In this document: one piece after another, positions 1-13,157 of the stretch
How the letters are laid out: the number at the start of each line of letters is the position of its first letter
Position numbering within the stretch: position 1 is the stretch's first letter
NCBI GenBank assembly: GCA_011009095.1
Contig: VTPC01090587.1
Span: 1,223,718-1,287,717 of the forward strand
Length of the DNA: 64,000 nucleotides
Origin: Ignelater luminosus
Lineage: Eukaryota > Arthropoda > Insecta > Coleoptera > Elateridae
Direction of reading: 5' to 3'
The notes under the pieces: generated by a model
The model's input: only the letters and a program-made list of their open reading frames with translations
The model's database searches: none
What the model was told of the DNA's origin: nothing
Program-made: the position numbers and the translations under genes

Positions 1-201
1 CTAATTTTGTAAATCTTCAAAAATTGAAAGACTTTCACTTTTTAAAGCACCAAACAATCCTCTCAACTACTGCTTGAAGTATTCTAGCTTCCGCTGTCTT
101 TCACTAGTTTCCTAGTTTCTAACATGTTTCTAAACTTTCTAAAGCTTTATTTTTTAATACCAAGTTGGCAGCGTCTGTTGGCGGCAGTCTGAGCAGTCTA
201 C

Positions 202-477
202 ACACAGATTAAAAGAGTAAGATATTTCACTCCCTATACCACCAATAATTATGTTCCCATTTCTTTGTCTCTGCGCATTTACACTTTAGCAGCTCTAAGA
301 TTTAACCACGCCTACTTTTTTATGCGCGTTTTATGAATTAAGTGGCGTGCGTTTTAAAAGAACACGCTTGTGCAGTACATGTCAAAATAACAAGGTCTGA
401 AAATTAGTTTGAGAGGGAAAACAATATAATCCACATATTTGTCGAAGTGAAACATCTGACTCTTATTTAGTCTGTGA
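202..477. mobile_element. MITE, family 1, copy 1
   Basis: Short non-coding element with imperfect terminal inverted repeats (CACAGATTAAAAGAGTAAG on the left; the reverse complement of the right end reads CACAGACTAAATAAGAGTC). The same roughly 270-bp sequence occurs in opposite orientation at 45310-45881, where a second element is nested in it. No open reading frame of note and no clear target-site duplication. Class is unknown. Confidence 0.7.
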
Positions 478-1682
478 TCTAGGCACCTACAGTACCAACG
501 TAGAGACATTAATGTCTCTGTACCAACGTTGTCTAAAATCTCTTTGAGGAGTACCAACTTTAGGTTAGTGTAAACCTTGGAGCAAACCTTTGAGCACCTT
601 TGAGTAGGAAAGAAAAAGCTAACGTGAAGTTTTGAGATGACAAACAAAGATGTTTTTGTGACAGCGAGATTTTTAGAAATCTATGCTAATCTTAAGAACC
701 TTGTTGCAGTAAACATGGAAAATTTTGTTTCAAGCTGCAAGTCACAGTTAAAAATATATACCTAACCTGGAATAATATTTTATGGGTAAGTAGAGTAGTT
801 TTTACATCTGAATACGCGAAATGCGCAAAAGGCGGCGCTTACTGCACAAGAAAGAGAAAAAGAGAATTGTAAAAATCGTGCATGTAGGACCGCCCGGCTA
901 AAATTTGTCTTCTGCGCATTGAAGGCAGCGTGTTACGAAATTTGAAAACCACCTTAAATGAGTAAAAGAAAATAAATATGGAACTTAACCTTTGAATCTA
1001 CATTATTTGAAATGCATTCGTTTGTTTATCGTTTGTTCGCAAAAAGTTTCTGACGAATTTATTTTCCATACTGTACTAATTAGATTCATAGTTTGTTCTT
1101 TAAAATATTTCTTAAAATGTATTTTGTGTTTGTGGGATTTGGTAGCAAACACGCTTCAATGATTCATCAGTAACATTACTTCTCTCTCTTCTTTGCTCAA
1201 AGGAGTAGACCAGCGAAATTGCCAAGGATAATAGAAAAGACACGGTCAGTTGATTGGTCGGAGCTTCACGGATACCTAATCTATTATCTTTGACGAAGCC
1301 TGACGTAATGACAATGAAGTCCCAACAAACGCAAATAACAGGAAATGGTTAGTTTACGCGTGATATTTTATTATGGTGTATTTCGGCACGTTTTGTTCTG
1401 TTTTATGTAGGCGCAAATCATCAACCAAGGATGGCGCTCAATTTCGTCAAAATGGCGGAAGAAAGAGTGACAATGACGACATCTAAAGGGTATAGACTAG
1501 TAATTCCATCGGTTTGTAGGCAGATTTGTTTGCAACAAACATAAACGGGCAAAGACAGCGAGATCTACAGGGGTGTGTGCAAGCAATCCTTTTGGTACAG
1601 TGGCGTATCACTTATTAGAGGGCTTTTAAAGGTAAAAAAATAATAGAAAAAAATTATATTATGTTTGTAACAGCATAATATA
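478..1682. other. No gene recognised
   Basis: Non-coding by inspection. It holds a perfect 18-bp palindrome (AGAGACATTAATGTCTCT near 503-520) flanked by two GTACCAACG copies, and otherwise unremarkable AT-rich DNA. Short reading frames here show no family similarity I can recognise. Confidence 0.5.
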
Positions 1683-2750
1683 CAGGGTGTCCAGGATAAA
1701 ATGGGGTACATGGGGATATAGGAAACAGTAATAGATACAAGATCGGTCAAATAGGTAAAAAGTTGCGCATTTACGTGCTCATTAACAATCCGAATTTAAA
1801 TTTTCAAAAATTAATTCCATTACTGAAATACAGAGCAAAAGGAAAAATGTGCATTTTCTAAAAACCTCCATATTTAATTTATTGTAAGAGATACATTCAC
1901 CAAATTGTTAGGGCAGGGGTAATAGGTAACGCGGACTTCAAAAATGACCTTGAAAACATTCTAGGTCTACTAAGTTGTACGTAATCGTATCCAACTTTTG
2001 TTTTTCTTATGGGCGCCATATTGAATTTTTACATTTTACATTTACATCGTCATGAAAAAAGCTTTTTAGGCAAGTATAAGATCCCTATATTCGGTACAAA
2101 AAATTATCAAAAATAGCGACATTGCAATTTGACCAAAATAGACGTTGATTTAGAGGAAGGTTAGAGATATTAAAGAAAAATATTATTTTGAAGTTCACTT
2201 TCTATGAGCTATTTCTCCCCGAGGAGGCGTTTTTGGACATAGGTTTATACAGTGCTATCGAAAATGTTTGTCCGTGCCGCTCTCGTGTTTGCACTACAAC
2301 CTTGAAAAATAACGTTCTTAATAACTACATGAGGGTTAGAACTACAACAGTTATGTGCATCAGGATGTGCATATGACTTTTACTTAAAAAAAAACATAAC
2401 CTGGAAACTACACTAAAACAAATGAACAATATTTATTTTCCTTTTTAGGAGAACAATTTTCTTATTAACATTGTAATTTATAAAAAATAAACAGTGACAA
2501 TAATGACACAACTGAACTAACAAACCATGCACGACAATAAACTCGGTAAAAAACACATGTGATAGAGAACAATAACATAGAAACTAACTTCACATGGATG
2601 CAAATATTGATATTATAACCGTGGAAAGTGTATAAGTGTATAAGTGTATAATCAGGATAAACAATTTCTATAGCACTGTATAAATTTTTGTCGTAAAATA
2701 AGTCGAGATATCGTCTCCTTAAGTATTTGCAATTATTTAAAAACATCCTG
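1683..2750. mobile_element. Putative degraded TA-flanked element
   Basis: The left end reads TA-CAGGGTGTCCAGGATAAAA and the right end, reverse-complemented, TA-CAGGATGTTTTTAAATAA. These resemble the CAGGGTGT termini of other foldbacks in this window. An internal inverted pair around TTTATACAGTGCTAT (about 2243 and 2670) supports a decayed foldback. The left end also resembles the terminus of the element at 61022. Ends are uncertain and two different elements could be juxtaposed. Confidence 0.35.
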
Positions 2751-3577
2751 TATTATACTTTAGATGAAAAAGAAGTGCCACTTTGCATGTCTTGCATACG
2801 GTGAATTGAACTAAAAACATAAGTTATTATCTTTATGCATTATCTTCAAGAATGCTTATTTCATATCGTTTTTTCGCCTCTGTTTGGACTTTCTAGTAAC
2901 AGTTCAATTTACATTATTTAATTAATTGTTTTTTATACATATAACCAGAGTGTAAAGTAAAGCTTTTTGAACGAGAAGAGAGTACCGCTGGGAGTAGCAT
3001 AAACCGTACGAGCTCAAAAAGAAAACATCTTACACTCGAGTTATACACAATACTTTTTGCATGACCGTATTTTAAAGAAAATAGTAAAAAAACCATTGAC
3101 GGTAGATTAAGAAATGAAGTTAGCCAAAATCATAAGTGCGTATGTCATGCATTCATTATAAATTTATAACATTGATACGTCTTTTATAACATCGATACGT
3201 AAAATTTATTGCAAATGTTTATAATTGTCAACTTTTGACATTGACAACTAATTGTAAAGTGTCAACTTGACAGGCGGTAGTGCAGCAAAATGTTTTTGTT
3301 TATGCTTATCTGTTTTGTATTCAAAATAAGCACTGAAACAATTGAAATGCGCATTTAATTATTGAAATGAGACGTTTTATACTATGATTTTCGATCTAGT
3401 GAGCCGATTTGAATTTGGTTTTCAGCAATAGACTGCCAGTGTTATTCCCTGTCCAACAATGTATTGCAAGTGGTGGGGTGCTATTTTAAGGCTTTGAGGT
3501 TAGGTGCGTTGGGGCAAACACAGTGACATCTATTATCAAGTTAACTCTGCATCTTGGTGTCCCTCTTCATATATGTA
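2751..3577. other. No gene recognised
   Basis: AT-rich DNA with no coding exon, RNA gene or clear repeat boundary that I can support. Confidence 0.5.
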
Positions 3578-3766
3578 CTATTAGTTTCAAAATGAACTAG
3601 GACGCTAGGCCAACTTCTATGATTTAAAAATGTAAGTATTTTTCCTAGTGTAAATGTGACTTTATCGGTCAAATAATCCATGGGTAAAGATATATTTTAG
3701 CCAAAATTAAATGTAGATATTACAATGGGAAAATTAAAGTGTCCTAGTTCATTTTGAAACCAACAG
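3578..3766. mobile_element. 189-bp MITE with TA duplication
   Basis: Terminal inverted repeats of about 26 bp share TTTCAAAATGAACTAGGAC, flanked on both sides by TA. Size, TIR and TA target site fit a Tc1/mariner-type MITE. No coding capacity. Confidence 0.75.
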
Positions 3767-4412
3767 TATATATAATAAATTGACGTTTTTTCTTGTTTAG
3801 ACATTTTTATTTGTTTGTGAGATATAAAGAGTAGGAAGTTTTTAAAATAGCACCCAATATAATGTAATCTAGTGTTATAATTCTATTTCTTCCGGTGTCA
3901 AAGTATTCTAATTTCATAAAACTTTAACGATTTTTGAGAAATTACTTTTTACAAATAAATTGTATTATGTATTCACAGTTTTTTTTTATATGAGAGCTGG
4001 CCATGGAGATTTACCCCATTTAGTTTAGGTTAGATTGTATCAGAGAACACCTAGAAATGCAATGTTGCCGTTTTAGTAGTAATTTTTATGACTTCAGTTT
4101 AATAACTTATTATTATTATTATTTTTATTACTTCTAATAACAGAAACAATATCAAATTGTTATAGAAATAATCTATTTTCAAGAAAACATCCTAACTGTT
4201 TAAATATACTTATTTTAAACAGGCAATAGATTTGGCAACGAGGTTCAATTCTGCGCAGTGACAGTGATTAGTTTTGAGGTTATCTAAGCTGCACAATGAA
4301 ATTGCAATTAAAATACCTATTATGTACAACCTAATAAAAAAGATTCATGACCAACCATCATGCAAAAAGAATTGTGAACGTATCTGTACTTCTTTCTTTT
4401 TTTATATTAGTA
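3767..4412. other. No gene recognised
   Basis: AT-rich spacer with an ATT-type microsatellite near 4110-4130. Nothing else is supported. Confidence 0.45.
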
Positions 4413-5394
4413 CAGTGTGGTCCAATTTCGATGGGATTAAATGGGTAACTTTTTTATTAGCGCGGATAAATGAAAACGACTTAGGTACCTATTTTTTCAT
4501 GCTTATTTCATTACCGTTGCCAGAAATAAACTGCCGTTTTTTGTTTTTTCCCTAGAGAGAAAAAGTGAAAAATGGTCGATTCCTTCAATTTGCTGTAACT
4601 TCTTTATTTTCAAAGCTCGAATAAAATCATTTTAGCATTGTTCAGACACTTTTTAACGTAGAATTCAATGACGTCAGTCGTTTTTTCTAGTCTTTTCCAT
4701 AACTGCGCTGTAACTCAAAATTGAATTTTTTAAATGGAAAGTATAGTTAGATTTCTTTCTGTGGGATGTTTGAAAAATAAAATTTATAAATATCCGTCCA
4801 CAACTGAGGAAGAATTACGGGAAAATGTAGAAAGAGCGTTTGAAGCAGTTTAACCACTACAAATTCTGAATGCAACAAGATCTTTGAAAAGTAGATGCAA
4901 CATGTGTATTTCCCATAATGGGGGGCACTTCGAAAACTATTTGTAGATTTTGTTCAATGTCAGTTCACTGTTTTGTTAAGTGTTTTCTTTAAATGTTGAT
5001 CAACCTTATCTTTCAAGTGTTTCATAGGCGACTATATTTTTTGTTGTTTATTTTCATATTTTCCATTTAAAAAAATTCAAATTTGAGTTACAGTGCAGTT
5101 ATGGAAAGGATTACAAAAAAACGACTGACGGCACTGAATTCTACGTTAAAAAGTGCCTGAACAATGCTAAGATGATTTTGTTCTAGCTTCGAAAATAAGA
5201 GTTACAGCAAATTGAAGGAATCGGTCATTTTTCACTTTTTATCTCTAGAGAAAAAACAAACGATGGCAGCTTATTTCTGTTAACGGTGATGGAATAAGCA
5301 TGAAAAAAGAGGTCAGAAGTATCTAAGCTGTTTTCATTTATCTGCGCTAATAAGAAAGTTACCCATCTAATCCCTTCGAAATCGGACCACACTG
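4413..5394. mobile_element. 982-bp foldback with mariner-type transposase remnant
   Basis: Long imperfect inverted arms (about 4413-4744 and 5045-5394) begin CAGTGTGGTCC and are flanked by TA. The loop, read on the + strand from about 4750, encodes a decayed fragment similar to the C-terminus of Tc1/mariner-superfamily transposases: residues resembling GCLKNKIYKYPSTTEEEL, then after a stop a RCNMCISHNGGHFENYL-like end. The arms therefore replaced most of the transposase gene, leaving only its tail. The element is non-autonomous and needs transposase from elsewhere. Confidence 0.82.
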
Positions 5395-5590
5395 TACATT
5401 GTAAAATCTTTTGCTAAATTTCTGCCTATAAAAATATATAAGAAAACGTCAAGTTTAATATACATATTTATTAAGTTTTCAACGTATTTACAAAAATAAA
5501 CTATATGAAATTACAAAAAAAGAATAAAAAAAACTGCTTTTGAGTCTTAACAAAAACTAAACCTAAAATGAACACAATTACTTTAAAATC

Positions 5591-7657
5591 TTAATATTGA
5601 GCTTGTCTTCTTTGTCTTTTTTCGGATATTTTGTTTTTTAAATCTTGCTTAATATTAATGCTATTGGAGTAAGGGATGTGATGTTCATATTTTAAAATAG
5701 GAATAAATGTATTTGTGTAACTATGATCTACGTTACAAAACTGATTTATTCGTATATTGTGAGTTTCTTGATTGCACTGGCTCTTTTTACATTTACTTGG
5801 ACTTCCCAATTTTTTTGTGTAATTGGGCATAACTAATTCATTTAAATTTTCGTTACTCTTTCTTTTTAGCTGCATTTGTTCGTCGAATGTATGATTTTTA
5901 ACGTGCTTTCGTAAACTGCTTGGATCTGTATACTTTTTTGTACATCCAATTACCTGGCATGCGTATGGTTTCTAGAATAAGAAAAAAAACATTAATCAAT
6001 TAGAAAGTGTAAGCATTCTACAACTTACCGTGTCAAAATGGGTTCGTTGATGTTTTGCTCTGTCAGAACTATTTGAAAAGCTCTTCGTACAATTAGCAAA
6101 TTGGCAGAGATAAGGTCGCTCGCCTGTGTGACTGCGTTGATGAATTTTTAAGTTTTCCAATCTCGAAAACGCTTTATTGCAGCCTTTAAACTGTAAGGAC
6201 ATTTTAATATTTAAAACTCGGTTCAATTCGCTTTTCTTTAATTATTTTATTACTTACAGGACACTTATTTGGTTTTTCACCACTGTGTACTCTCATATGT
6301 ATTAAAAGCTTATACCGAGCATTAAACGGTTTTGTTTTACGTGGGCAATTTGACCAGTAACATGTAAATTCTTCACCTATAAACATCGAATTCAATATAA
6401 CAATTTCTTAAATATAAAATAAAATACGAACCTCTTTTAAGTTCTACATGATTTTTTTCGATATGTCGTACTAACGAACTTTGCGAATCACAAATCTGAT
6501 AACAGTCTTCCCATTTACACTGCATGTGAGTAGATGAAAAGAACTCATCACAATCTGTGCTTATTTCCGATTCCTGACTTTCAGATTCTTGTCGTCTACT
6601 TCTATCAGATAATAATACTACATTACTAGAACTTAAGAGTGGATCATCTCTTAATAATGCTTCGTCCTGGTATAAGATAATTTGATTTTGATTATCACTT
6701 TGGAAAGTCGATTCTTCTAAATTATTATTAATATTTTTTGTTCCCACTAAATGTCCAACTGGATTCTTTTGTTCCTAATAATCGTATTTAAGTTAACAAA
6801 AATGACAAATTTATTGTAAAATAAAATAATCTTACCTGTTGATCAAAAATATTCAATGATTGGGCTTGGGTGTGTCTTAAAAATACTGAAAAGTCAACGT
6901 TATTTCGAATTAATGAAGCAGCTGGTGGTAGTTTTTCCCAGTTATCATTGTTTTTAATAATAAAATGATTATCTTCGCACTCATAAAATTCTGTATTTAA
7001 ATTATCTATGTCAAAGGAACCGTTAGATATGCTTTCACACAAGTCGAATTCTGATAAATCGATGTCATCTAAATTCTCATATGATTCCACATTGTTTTCC
7101 TTTTTATAAGGATTAGAATTAATTGGAAACGGTGGCGGAATGTAAAATGCCGAATTCTCTTTATTTATAAACTCTTCAGATTTTACTAAAGTATTCGAAC
7201 TAGGCGAAGTTTCTATTATTTCAGTTAAATAGGACGTTTTCGAAATTTGCTCGGAAAAATCCGAAAGATCTATGAATTCCTGTTTATTATTATCATTAAT
7301 CTGATGATCGAAATTTTGTGAAAACTCTTCGTAATCAAAATTCCTCGTTGACTCTGTTTCCGTTGATGTTACAGTTGTTGATTGTTCTTCTTCACCTTTT
7401 GATATTAAAAAATCCAACAAATAATCGCTTTCCGTATTTTCATAGGTGTCCACATTATTAAAATAATTTTCATCAAACGAACTTAATACGTCTTCGTGAT
7501 TGTTAAACAAATCGCAGCTTTTTTCGCAATTTTGAGCGTCATAAAATGCTGCCGTAAATTTTTCCGCCAATTCAACCTGCGTTTTGGTTAATTGCAATAA
7601 TGAACCGCTGCATTTTGTACCATCCGACGATAAATTTTCAAAATCTTTCAATAACAT
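5591..7657 (-). CDS. lmd: GLIS-type five-zinc-finger transcription factor (lame duck-like)
   Basis: Five coding exons on the minus strand: 7657-6836, 6774-6432, 6376-6258, 6190-6029 and 5971-5591. All introns are GT-AG and phases are consistent, giving 608 residues. The first about 350 residues are acidic and rich in Ser, Asn and Asp with no domain seen. Five tandem C2H2 fingers follow at about 360-383, 394-419, 427-449, 457-479 and 487-509, with linkers such as HSGEKPNKC and HTGERPYLC and the signature [10 protein letters not shown]. Finger spacing and the large second finger are typical of the GLI/GLIS/ZIC superfamily, nearest GLIS1/3 and Drosophila lame duck. In flies lame duck is a nuclear activator needed for fusion-competent myoblasts. 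The start is the first ATG of the long exon; an upstream non-coding exon is possible. Insect sugarbabe (GLIS2-like) is the alternative, but the finger linkers fit it less well. Confidence 0.86.
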
Positions 7658-9045
7658 ATTACGAAATAGAAATTACAAGAGATTTTTAAAATTTTAAAAA
7701 AATATCACTCTCGAAACACTCTTTACACTTGTGTCATGCGAAGGGTTGTTTTCATACTGATATAATGCTATAATAAGACGTTTGAAATTCATTAACATCT
7801 GTTGAGGTTTAAAAATGGTGCAAAAAAACACTTCGCTCCATCTTTATCTTTCTAGCTTTCTTTGTTTTTCTCCCTCACTATGTATACCATTTTTGAGTTC
7901 TCGCTTTATTATTATAGTAAGTTGTCTAATGCATTTAGATTTATTTGTCTTAAGAAACAACACTAATTTTGGTAGAGACTTGTTTAATGAGCTACTGCTG
8001 CAAATTAAACCAATAACTTTTTTGTTTGCAGCATGTTGGAGAAGTTCCAAAGTTCTTGAAGAAATAAATAAAAGAAGTAATAAAGTTTCTAAATTCCGAA
8101 AGGTGTGAGTTAGAAAAAATTATATAAGCTTATGATGTCAGTTTACTAACATTAAATTACAAAGATTAAAAAAAAATAAAAACAGTTGATGGCGTAACTT
8201 TAGATAACAAACATGCAGATGTTGCTCGTTTAATTTTTTCTAATACAACTTGAGAAAAAAATCCTTTTTAATTCTCTTCCCTTTTCTGATATTTTAAACT
8301 TTTAAAAGTGCTTTTAAAGTAACAAAAAAGAGTTAGCTAGAAATTTAAAAAAATAGACATCTTTACGTAAAGGCAGTAAAACTGCCTACAACAATCAACA
8401 AGATTCTAAATTCATTGTGTTACATGAGCAAAATATCGTGCATGAGATAACTTACAGGCCGTTGTTCTATGTATCAAGGCAATAAGTTACAAAGCAATAT
8501 TACATGCACGTTCATGTTTGAGTCACTTAAGGTATAAATCTCAAATTTCGTACGATCATTATAGTAAAATACTATATACATAGTAGATACCATAAATAAA
8601 AAGATATAGGTAAATCTTGATTTGTCAATTTAATATGGCTTACATCCAAAGGGGAGGGCAGAACAACAGCAACTGTGTTAAATCCTCCTCCTAAGGTGTG
8701 AACACGATTACAATTTATGCGATAACTAATTGCAGACTAACAATAAAAAACAGATCTAATAGCTGTACACTACTGACAACTACCAGTATTCAATTGTTCA
8801 TCTCGCTGTTTACGAAAATATCACCAAAACAAGATGAAATGCATAAGTCAGTTTTGTGTAATTTTGTGCGAAGTCTGGTTTACCAACATCCATAATAGCA
8901 AAGTACAGTTCAAATATGCATTTTGAAATTCAGAAAAACAGCCTTAGTTAAAGAAATGTCCTGAAACGGAAAACCAACTCGATGTCCTAACCGAAAAATG
9001 ATGCAGAAAGTACGTCACGACTGTTTGAAGAATTCTTTTGTTTTA
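7658..9045. other. Upstream region of the zinc-finger gene; no gene recognised
   Basis: Presumably includes the promoter of the minus-strand zinc-finger gene. A small foldback lies at about 8435-8512 (arms share CGTGCATG and AAGTTA). The reading frames at 7815-8108 and 8698-8895 are compositionally simple, match no family I know, and are not called. Confidence 0.45.
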
Positions 9046-10313
9046 CGAGGATAAATTGAAAAGTCTCCGGCCTAACCCAGATAGGATACAAATTTGCGCG
9101 ATGTTTTTACGGCATTATATTGTTTCAAGATTTATCAGTCTGGCTGTGAAATAACAAAAATTTCTGTCAAATAATCATTATTTAACAGGCTGTCAAAGTT
9201 GCTAAAGTTTTGCATGGTGTGAGAATGGAGCAAGTTGAAATTCGTGCAGTTATTAAATATTTTCATATTAAGGGTTTATCCCCAAAAGAAATAAAAGCTG
9301 AGCTAGAGGGGCACATTACGCGAATCTTCCCCTTCGTGTACCACAGTTAAAACTTGGATTGAGGATTTTAAACGTGGTTGCAAGAGCACAGAAGATGCAC
9401 CGCGTTCAGGAAATGAAAAACAACCACCACAACAGAAATTATCGAAAAAGTTCACAAAGTTGTCTTGAATAACCGGCGATTGAAGTTAATGGAAATAGCG
9501 GATACTATGGGCATTTCAATAGAGCGGACATATTATATACTAACCGAAGTTTTGGGAATGAGAAAGTTATCCGCGCGATGGGTGCCGTGACTGCTCACAC
9601 TGGAGGAAAAGCTGACACGCAAAACAGTTTCGTAGGAGTATTTGGACTTGTTTAAACGCGATCCAGTACAGTGGATGAGACGTGGATTCACCAGTATACC
9701 CTAAAAACGAAGCAGCAATCGAAGCAATGGACAGCCAAAGAAGAACCTGCTCCGAAAAAGGCCAAAACGGTTCCGTCGCGTCGGCTGGAAAAGTTTTGGC
9801 TTCAGTTTTTTGGGATGCCAAGGGTATTTTTTTTGTGGATTACCTTAAAAAGGGTAAAACAATCAACGGGGCATACTATGCTACCCTACTTGTCCAGCTA
9901 AAAGAAAAAAATTTAAGAAATACGACCCGGATTAGCAAAGAAAAAAATTCTGTTTTATTAGGATAATGCACTCTGCCACAGGTCAGTTATTGCCATAGCA
10001 GAAATTAATGAATTGCAGTTTGAATGCACCCTACTCTCTGGACTTAGCCCCATCGGATTTTAGTTTATTTCCAAACTTGAAAAAATTTCATGCTGAAAAG
10101 AAGTACAAGTCCGATGAAGATGTGATTGCTGCCACAAACGACTATTTTGACCAGTTGAACGTAAGGGTTTATAGGGATGGAATAAGAGCACTTGAACATA
10201 AGTTGACCAAGTGCATTGAACTTGACGGGGATTACGTTGAAAAATAAAATTACTGTTTACGCGATATTCTTTTGTTTTCTTGTCTAGGCCGGAAACTTTT
10301 CAATTTATCCTCG
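9046..10313 (+). mobile_element. Mariner transposon, complete ends, inactive
   Basis: A 1268-bp element flanked by TA on both sides. The inverted repeats are about 28 bp (CGAGGATAAATTGAAAAGT at each end) with one mismatch. Length, TIR and TA target fit the mariner family of the Tc1/mariner superfamily. It encloses a damaged transposase gene (9235-10247), so it cannot move by itself. It inserted in the spacer upstream of the zinc-finger gene. Confidence 0.95.
9235..10247 (+). pseudogene. Mariner transposase (DD34D type), broken
   Basis: Starts ATG at 9235 with MEQVEIRAVIKYF, the usual mariner helix-turn-helix opening, and ends GDYVEK before a stop at 10247. Recognisable landmarks in order are the KTWIEDF..G..STEDAPRSG linker, ARWVP, a DETWIHQY-like first Asp block, VFWDAKGIFFVDYL, a QDNA-like block near 9960 and YSLDLAPSDFSLFP near 10030 with the third Asp. 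Several frameshifts and stops lie between them (around 9310-9330, 9590, 9680 and 9930). A working copy cuts and pastes the element at TA; this one is dead. Confidence 0.93.
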
Positions 10314-10757
10314 TAAGCAGTAATGTTGCGAAATTATTGGGATTTTTCAACCTCCCGTTTAAAATATGAAGAAAGAATGTGGATTGGGATCGTTTCCTGA
10401 AATGGATTTATTGAAATCTAAACAGATATTATCATTCTAGACAGAATATATAGTTAATATCCATTAACAGCTTTTCCCGTAATATGATAACTATAGAGTT
10501 ATAGGGAAATAAAATAATTTTTCTTTACTAGTCACGTCACAGTTCGTCGGTACAAATAGTAGAACTGACAACGTCGCAATCGCGTTGTTGTGTCTTTGCT
10601 GTCATTCGTTAGGTGTCGGGTTTCTCCGCTTTGTCGATTTCAACCAAAGATAATATAATTATCTGTATTTTTTACGTCTGTTATTGACTATTGTTTTGTG
10701 ATTTAGTGGTTAGCGTATTTGTATAAAACGTTGTAAATATAATATATAATATATATA
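10314..10757. other. No gene recognised
   Basis: AT-rich spacer ending in a TA-dinucleotide-rich tract (about 10735-10757) where the next element inserted. Confidence 0.4.
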
Positions 10758-11261
10758 AGACATTGGAAAGTTACTTTAAAAAAGTAATTAGTTACAGTTA
10801 CAGTTATCTTATCAAAAAATGTAATTAGTTACAATTACAGTTACTTGATTTTAAAAAGTAACTAGTTACCATTACAGTTCCTGCAAATATGTAACTAAGT
10901 TTACCGTTACTGTCAGTTACTTTGATTCTATAAAGAAAATAAAGAAAAACTTTTTAAAACCCATCAAAATTCAAGGTGATTCTAATTAATTTTTCTTTAT
11001 ATAAGCTTACTGTACAACTCTTAGAATTACACAATATGAAAATATGTATTTTCTGAACATCATCAAAACTAAATTTGAAAATTGATTATTCGAATAACGC
11101 AAAAGTTACGACCTGAAGTCGTTACCGTTACACGCTTTTTGTAATTAGTTACAATTACTTTACTGCATCTTTATAAAGTAACGCGTTACCTTTAGCGTTA
11201 CTGAAAAATGTAATTAATTACAAGTAACGCGTTACATGTAACGCGTTACTTCCAATGTCTG
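10758..11261. mobile_element. GTAAC-palindrome-rich DNA transposon, about 0.5 kb
   Basis: Ends are inverted copies of AGACATTGGAA. Both subterminal regions are packed with short palindromes built on GTAAC/GTTAC (for example AACTAGTTAC, GTAACGCGTTAC). The centre (about 10925-11090) is plain AT-rich DNA without a coding frame. Flanks are TATATATA-like on both sides, so the target duplication cannot be read. Non-autonomous; superfamily not assigned. Confidence 0.72.
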
Positions 11262-12387
11262 ATATATAATAACATAATACCGCGTAACCTCAACAATAAA
11301 ATTCAAACTTCTAAGCGCTTCCTATATTACCGACAGTACTCCCGTTTTTAGCGTTGTTATATCGTCAAAGACTTGTGACGTCACAGGAGTGGCGGGAAAA
11401 GTTTTTTTAAACTTTAAATTTAAAAAAAAGTGAAAATAGAAGCAGAAAAAATCTGAAAAAAAAGCCAGCGTTAATTTAAAGCAAAAGCAACCCAAATCAG
11501 CAAAAATAATATTTTAGGAAACGACCCCATTATAAAAACAGAAAGCTCAAAAACAACCACTGCAACAATATCGTGCGATTACTGGCTCCAGAAAGTTATT
11601 CCACCTGTTTGTAAAAAATTCAGAATCATGTTTTATTATGGATTGCAAGACTCACCTAAAAGCCGATTTTTAGAGTCTTCCAGGTAATCAACACTATTCT
11701 GTCCAGAATCAAAAAACTATGAATTAGACGACAGCTATTGAGATTGAGACATTTGCCAAAAAGTATGTTTCTGATTTGGCGAGCAATTTGCCAAGTGGCA
11801 AAGAGAAGTGTGTCTTTTATAACAACAGGCACAAATAACTCTGTAACATATATTATGAATGTCCCCAGAAAAGACATTTATCTTTTATTTAAAAGCATTT
11901 CTTTTTGGCAATGTTTTGGTCTAATTTGGCCAACTGTCACTATTCACTTCAAACCATAAAACAGTGCCATGATAATCATATATGTACATGTTGCACCCAA
12001 AGACTACAGTCCGCCAAACTGTCCGGAACTAGGATCCACTAAAAAATACTGATCCATAATCAAATCAAAGCATCGAAAAACTTATAAAACTATTTCTATC
12101 GCAGATTCTCGAAACAAGTGAACGAGGTGTACTAAAATAGTGACAAGTCCTACTCAGCAGGTATTGTAAGATGTAGATTGCGGCAATTCAGTAGAAAACG
12201 TTTGAAAAAACTATTTGTTCTAATATTTTTTTATAAACGTTAGCTAATAAAATAAAGTTAAAATAGTTATTAGATTACAAACTGTATTAATACATTTTTA
12301 TAGTAATTCATCTAGGCGATAATTTACTTTGTAGGGTTGTTGGAGGGCATGAAACATAATTATCCTCCTCCTTTTTGGTGGGCTCGG
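11262..12387. other. No gene recognised
   Basis: No coding exon supported. The overlapping opposite-strand frames at 11656-11959 are mutual shadows without family similarity. Confidence 0.45.
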
Positions 12388-12798
12388 GTTTTAGGAATTG
12401 ATGCAAGAGACTGTCCTCGTACACTCGCTGCCTTTTAAAACTGTGACCATGAACCTGATTCTGAATAATATTGTATTATCTGGGTATTCAAGATTTTGAA
12501 TATGGTTCGAATTTTAGAGGGAGTGGTCCTTTTGGATACTTTAAACATGGTTCTTTTCAGTTTATAGCGATTTTCTGGAAAGGTATGGAAAGCATGTGAA
12601 ATGTTACCAGATAAGAAAATTATATCACATAGATGATTTTCTCGACAAAACAAGATAGTAACATTCTAATTTGTTGTATCTGAAGAAGAGAAACAAGAAA
12701 TACAGTAAAGTCTCAGAATTTTCAGAATTATTCAGAATCAGGTTCTATGGTCACAGCTTAAGTATACGAGGACAGTTTGTTGCACCAATTCCTAAAAC
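12388..12798. repeat. Foldback repeat, about 410 bp
   Basis: Inverted arms of about 70-85 bp (12388-12470 and 12729-12798) beginning GTTTTAGGAATTG and sharing CTGTCCTCGTA and ACCTGATTCTGAATAAT. No target duplication recognised and no coding frame in the loop. Confidence 0.7.
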
Positions 12799-13157
12799 AC
12801 TCGAATTTCAAACTCAATTATCTCGAAAACAATCATCGCTAGAAGAAAATGAATTTTGTAGGAAATCTTAACTACTTTAATTTTGTATAGTGTATTTTTG
12901 TTAAGATCGATATTTTCCGAGATATTTACAAAAAACAGAAAAAAAGTGAGAAAATTAACAGATTTTGTCCTCTACCTACGCGAGCTCATCAAAAAAGAGG
13001 AGGATATCAAGGGACATCCCCCCCCCAAATACCCTACAAGGTATTAAAACTTTTGCAAACTTTTCTGGGATACCCCACGGATACCCCCTCTTTTGCCCTA
13101 ATTTGACTGTATTATTAATCTTGTTCACACCTTACTCCTGAAAAGGTATAGCATGTT

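Noticed and set aside
9567..9821. Minus-strand frame inside the mariner element
   Set aside because: It is the antisense of the transposase coding region and matches no family.
12991..13085. Short C-rich run in AT-rich DNA, considered as a regulatory site
   Set aside because: A simple homopolymer without flanking motifs.
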